A DNA stretch of 64,000 nucleotides from Nepenthes gracilis (lineage: Eukaryota; Streptophyta; Magnoliopsida; Caryophyllales; Nepenthaceae), in NCBI GenBank assembly GCA_033239525.1, contig BSYO01000031.1:2512467-2576466 (forward strand). The letters run 5' to 3'. The number at the start of each line of letters is the position of its first letter. The first letter of the stretch is position 1. A program made the translations under genes and the position numbers. Positions 61,061 to 64,000 of this stretch are shown here, piece by piece. A model generated the notes under the pieces. That model saw only the letters and a program-made list of their open reading frames with translations, was not told where the DNA came from and searched no databases.

Positions 61061-63440
61061 CCTTTAGGGTAGAAGACTATTTTGGTGTATGATTTATTGC
61101 TTGTATAATATAAATCAGTAAATTTAAGATCTGTATGCATGGCATGTGACCGGTAAGGACTAGGATGATTTTTCTTGCGTTATGCTGAGGGAGTCGAATA
61201 GTAGTGGTAAGATATGGAAAAATATTGTAACAAAGGATACTCTTGTCATTAGTTATTAATTATTTCTTTATTGAAATATGTGAGTATATTTTTTTTTATG
61301 ATTGATATAAATGATTATTTTGTCATTTTTTAAAATCTTTGTAATATATAATTATTTATTTTTTATATTTCAAAATGTTGAAATCCCCGACAAGCAAAAA
61401 TTCAAAAAAATTTTTTTTTAAATGGCAAAATATCTTGCTCCACAGAATAGAATCCCCAACAGCATCTCTTTTTACCCTTTTTTTTTTTCTCATTTCTCTC
61501 TGCTCCTCCCCTTTCCAGATTAGGAAGCTATTTCGTGGCTCAGAGTCGTCCGATTCTATCCGACGGCTAATCTTTTTTGCTTCTTTTCTGATTTTATTTT
61601 TGCTTTTTGATTTTTTTCTATTTTTTTTATTATTTTTACCTATACTTATTTTTTTCATGTTTTATAAATTCAACTGTTGCTGCTTAACATATAAAACTAC
61701 TAAATATTTAGATAATTAACATAAATCACTATCGTGATTACCCTAGCTATCATTCTCCCACTCATCGATTTGACTTTGATTAGACCTAATCAAAATTAAA
61801 CTATCAACGAGCCTGATCTTATTGCCCAAAATTTTATAAAATTTGATCAAATTATATTAATACTATGAACATGAACACTTAAACGATTAAAACCAATTAA
61901 AATTTTAAGCCAGATATAATCACAAATAAAAGGGACCAGCCTAAATTATTAATCTTTTTTAAATATATTATTTATTTTAGACAAATGTAAAGTTTTTAAA
62001 AATTATTTTAATAAATTATATTTTATGTAATTAATAATTTTTTAGATTAAAATTTTTCATTTAAATATGTAGTTAAGTAATATTATAAGCTACACATTAT
62101 AGTTGTTAAAATACTTTATATTTTTAGGTAGTTTTTGGTATAAATATAAATTTTTAAATAAAAAAAGACTGAAATATAAAATATAAATTATATTAATAAA
62201 TTTACTAACAAATTTTCTATTTTATAAGAAAATTAAATAACAATTTATATATAAAAAATATATAATATAAAATATAAAATTAAATGAGGCAAATCCATAA
62301 AGAAGTAAATGCCCACAGTTTTGCCGCCGCTGCAGGTTGACCCTTTCCAACTCAGAAAAAATATAATATTAATAATATTTATCATATTTATTTATAATTT
62401 ATTTTTTAAAAAATAATATTATTTTAATTTTAAAAAATAAAAAATTAAAATAAATACTATATATAACAAAATATCAATTATATCATATATCATACAGCTC
62501 ATTACAGCTCACTTTCTAAATAAATTTAATTGTTTTTATTTTTTTAAATTTTAATAAACTTTATATATTAAAAAAGAATTATAAATAAATTAAAAATAAA
62601 ATGAATTTTATTTTATTTTAGAAAAAAAATTAAATAATGCAGCACCCCCTTCACCCCGTACCTGACAAATTTTGTTCGCTTTCTGTTCTTCACATGGACT
62701 CCACCTACAAATTTACTGTTAGATTAAAATTTTAATATATATAATAATATTATAAAAATATATATATAAATATTATATATAATTATTTTTAATATATCTT
62801 AAAATTTTAAATTATTATATAAATTAAAAAGCCAATTATTTTATTTGGATATTCAAATATAAACGAGTCTGATTTTCATAACTAGAAATTAAAATCATAC
62901 ATACCAGAATAAAATAAATTAAAGATAAAAAATATACGAAGCTCACAATTTGATATATCGTCTGATACTTAAGTCATTGATTTTTCTAATAGATTTCGAA
63001 AGATATTGAAAAAAAAAATACAATAAATAAAAGAAAATGAAAAAAGTGTATATTTTGAGGATTATGATTATTTTATATACTCGACTGATTGAGTAGCATT
63101 TTTTTTCTTCTTCTCTCTCCTTTTTTTCTCAACTAATTGGGTAGTATTTTTTTATAAAATTTATTAAAAAAAGTATATATAATTATTTTACATATTAAAA
63201 TATTCACTATTTAATTTTTGTTTAATAATAAAAATAAAAAATATATATATCAAATTCATCAATCTAAAGAGATATGTGCTTAAAGTTAAAAGGTGCTCAA
63301 AATTAACAAGACCATAACGGGTTGATTTAATACATATAAGTATACATGGCCCTTTGATAAAATATTATTCGATTCCCTGACAAAATCATGCTCATTGTAT
63401 AATAATATTTTGACTAATATTTTACTATTAGGTTATAACT
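61061..63440. other. AT-rich intergenic DNA, no gene recognised
   Basis: Complementary ORFs at 61,356-61,719 come from T-rich/A-rich low complexity (Phe/Leu and Lys runs). Nothing else stands out. Confidence 0.55.
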
Positions 63441-63449
63441 GTCAAAAAA

Positions 63450-64000
63450 ATGCATCGAATATGTTTAATAGCTTGGCCAATGCTTTAAAAAAATTGTACA
63501 TCTGTCAGCAATACAGTCAGTAGATATATTGGTACCAATTGCTACACTGATAATTTCATTCGTATTTCACGCATATATAACTTTTGAGGGTATTTTAAAG
63601 GTGTTTCCCAAAAAACAATGTTACAAGCCACCTTCTAGACACCTCCAAACATTCATTTTGATGATGTATTTTATCGATTTATCTATTATTTTATGAGCCA
63701 AGACATTGTATATAGGTATATCAAACTTCATATTATTTAAGGGTATTTAAAGAATGTCTCAAAAAAAATAATGTTACAAGGCTATCTTTTAAACACCCCC
63801 AGTCACTCATTCCGATGAGACGTTTCATCTGCCTATCTGTTATTATGTGGTCAAAATAATATAGATAGATAAAGCATCGTATTATTTAATAATATTAGAA
63901 GTGTGTCCCAAAAAAACAGTGTTATAGGGCCACTTTTTAGACACCTCTGACTGCTAATAAGACGCTTCATCTATTCATTTATTATTGTATCATTCGAGAT
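63450..64000 (+). repeat. Satellite of 150-bp units, cut by the window end
   Basis: GTGTTTCCCAAAAAACAATG (about 63,601), its relative at about 63,751 and another at about 63,901 are 150 bp apart. Each is followed by GTTACAAG- or GTTATAGG-like sequence, a TTTTAGACACC-like motif and TCATCT-ATCTATTATT. A diverged earlier unit may precede (63,450-63,600, ending GAGGGTATTTTAAAG). The array probably continues beyond the window. Confidence 0.88.

Overview
This window is nuclear DNA from a flowering plant. It is about 70% A+T by eye, most of it is transposable-element debris and microsatellites, and the genes are split by introns of up to 3 kb. Only two host genes can be supported, both on the minus strand. 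The first is a RETICULATA-related (DUF3411) chloroplast protein at 17,278-18,385, with a frameshift near its C-terminus. The second is a complete seven-exon Quaking-like (STAR family) KH-domain RNA-binding protein at 27,574-38,104. I rebuilt it to a 281-residue protein, with every splice site GT-AG and every phase consistent. From memory, homologues of these two genes are neighbours on Arabidopsis chromosome 3, so the interval looks like an old syntenic pair pushed apart by repeats.

Layout: 0.1-4.7 kb is a trinucleotide-rich MITE (ATT family) split by a degenerate, non-coding LTR retrotransposon. 4.7-12 kb is AT-rich intergenic DNA with one LTR-like promoter block near 9.3 kb. 12.2-15.3 kb is a broken Ty3/gypsy element of Tat type (gag, reverse transcriptase, two RNase H domains, start of integrase). 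15.9-17.3 kb holds two Mutator-type MITEs and a patchwork of two duplicated segments that ends five bases from the RETICULATA-related stop codon. 22.4-26 kb is tandem-repeat DNA (three 254-bp units, then about 17 units of roughly 100 bp), into which an ATT-MITE and a complete 402-bp TRIM retrotransposon have inserted.

27.5-38.1 kb is the KH gene. Intron 6 contains an unusual array in which the 3' end of exon 6, its splice donor and a SINE-like sequence are repeated about eight times. Intron 5 holds a broken acidic ORF beside an ATT-MITE end. Intron 2 holds a perfect hairpin next to a tRNA-like SINE head. A Mutator-type MITE lies 310 bp upstream of the start codon.

38.6-55 kb is a complex of old LTR-like units, plus strand on the left and minus strand on the right. 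It is interrupted at 47,677-48,697 by an intact solo LTR with a 5-bp target duplication. 55.4-56.6 kb is a recent tandem duplication. 57.9-61.1 kb is a series of successively shorter, AT-enriched copies of one sequence. 63.4 kb to the window end is the start of a 150-bp satellite.

I see no operon, CRISPR array, defence system or other multi-gene system. The most unusual structure is the exon-6/SINE array inside the KH gene.
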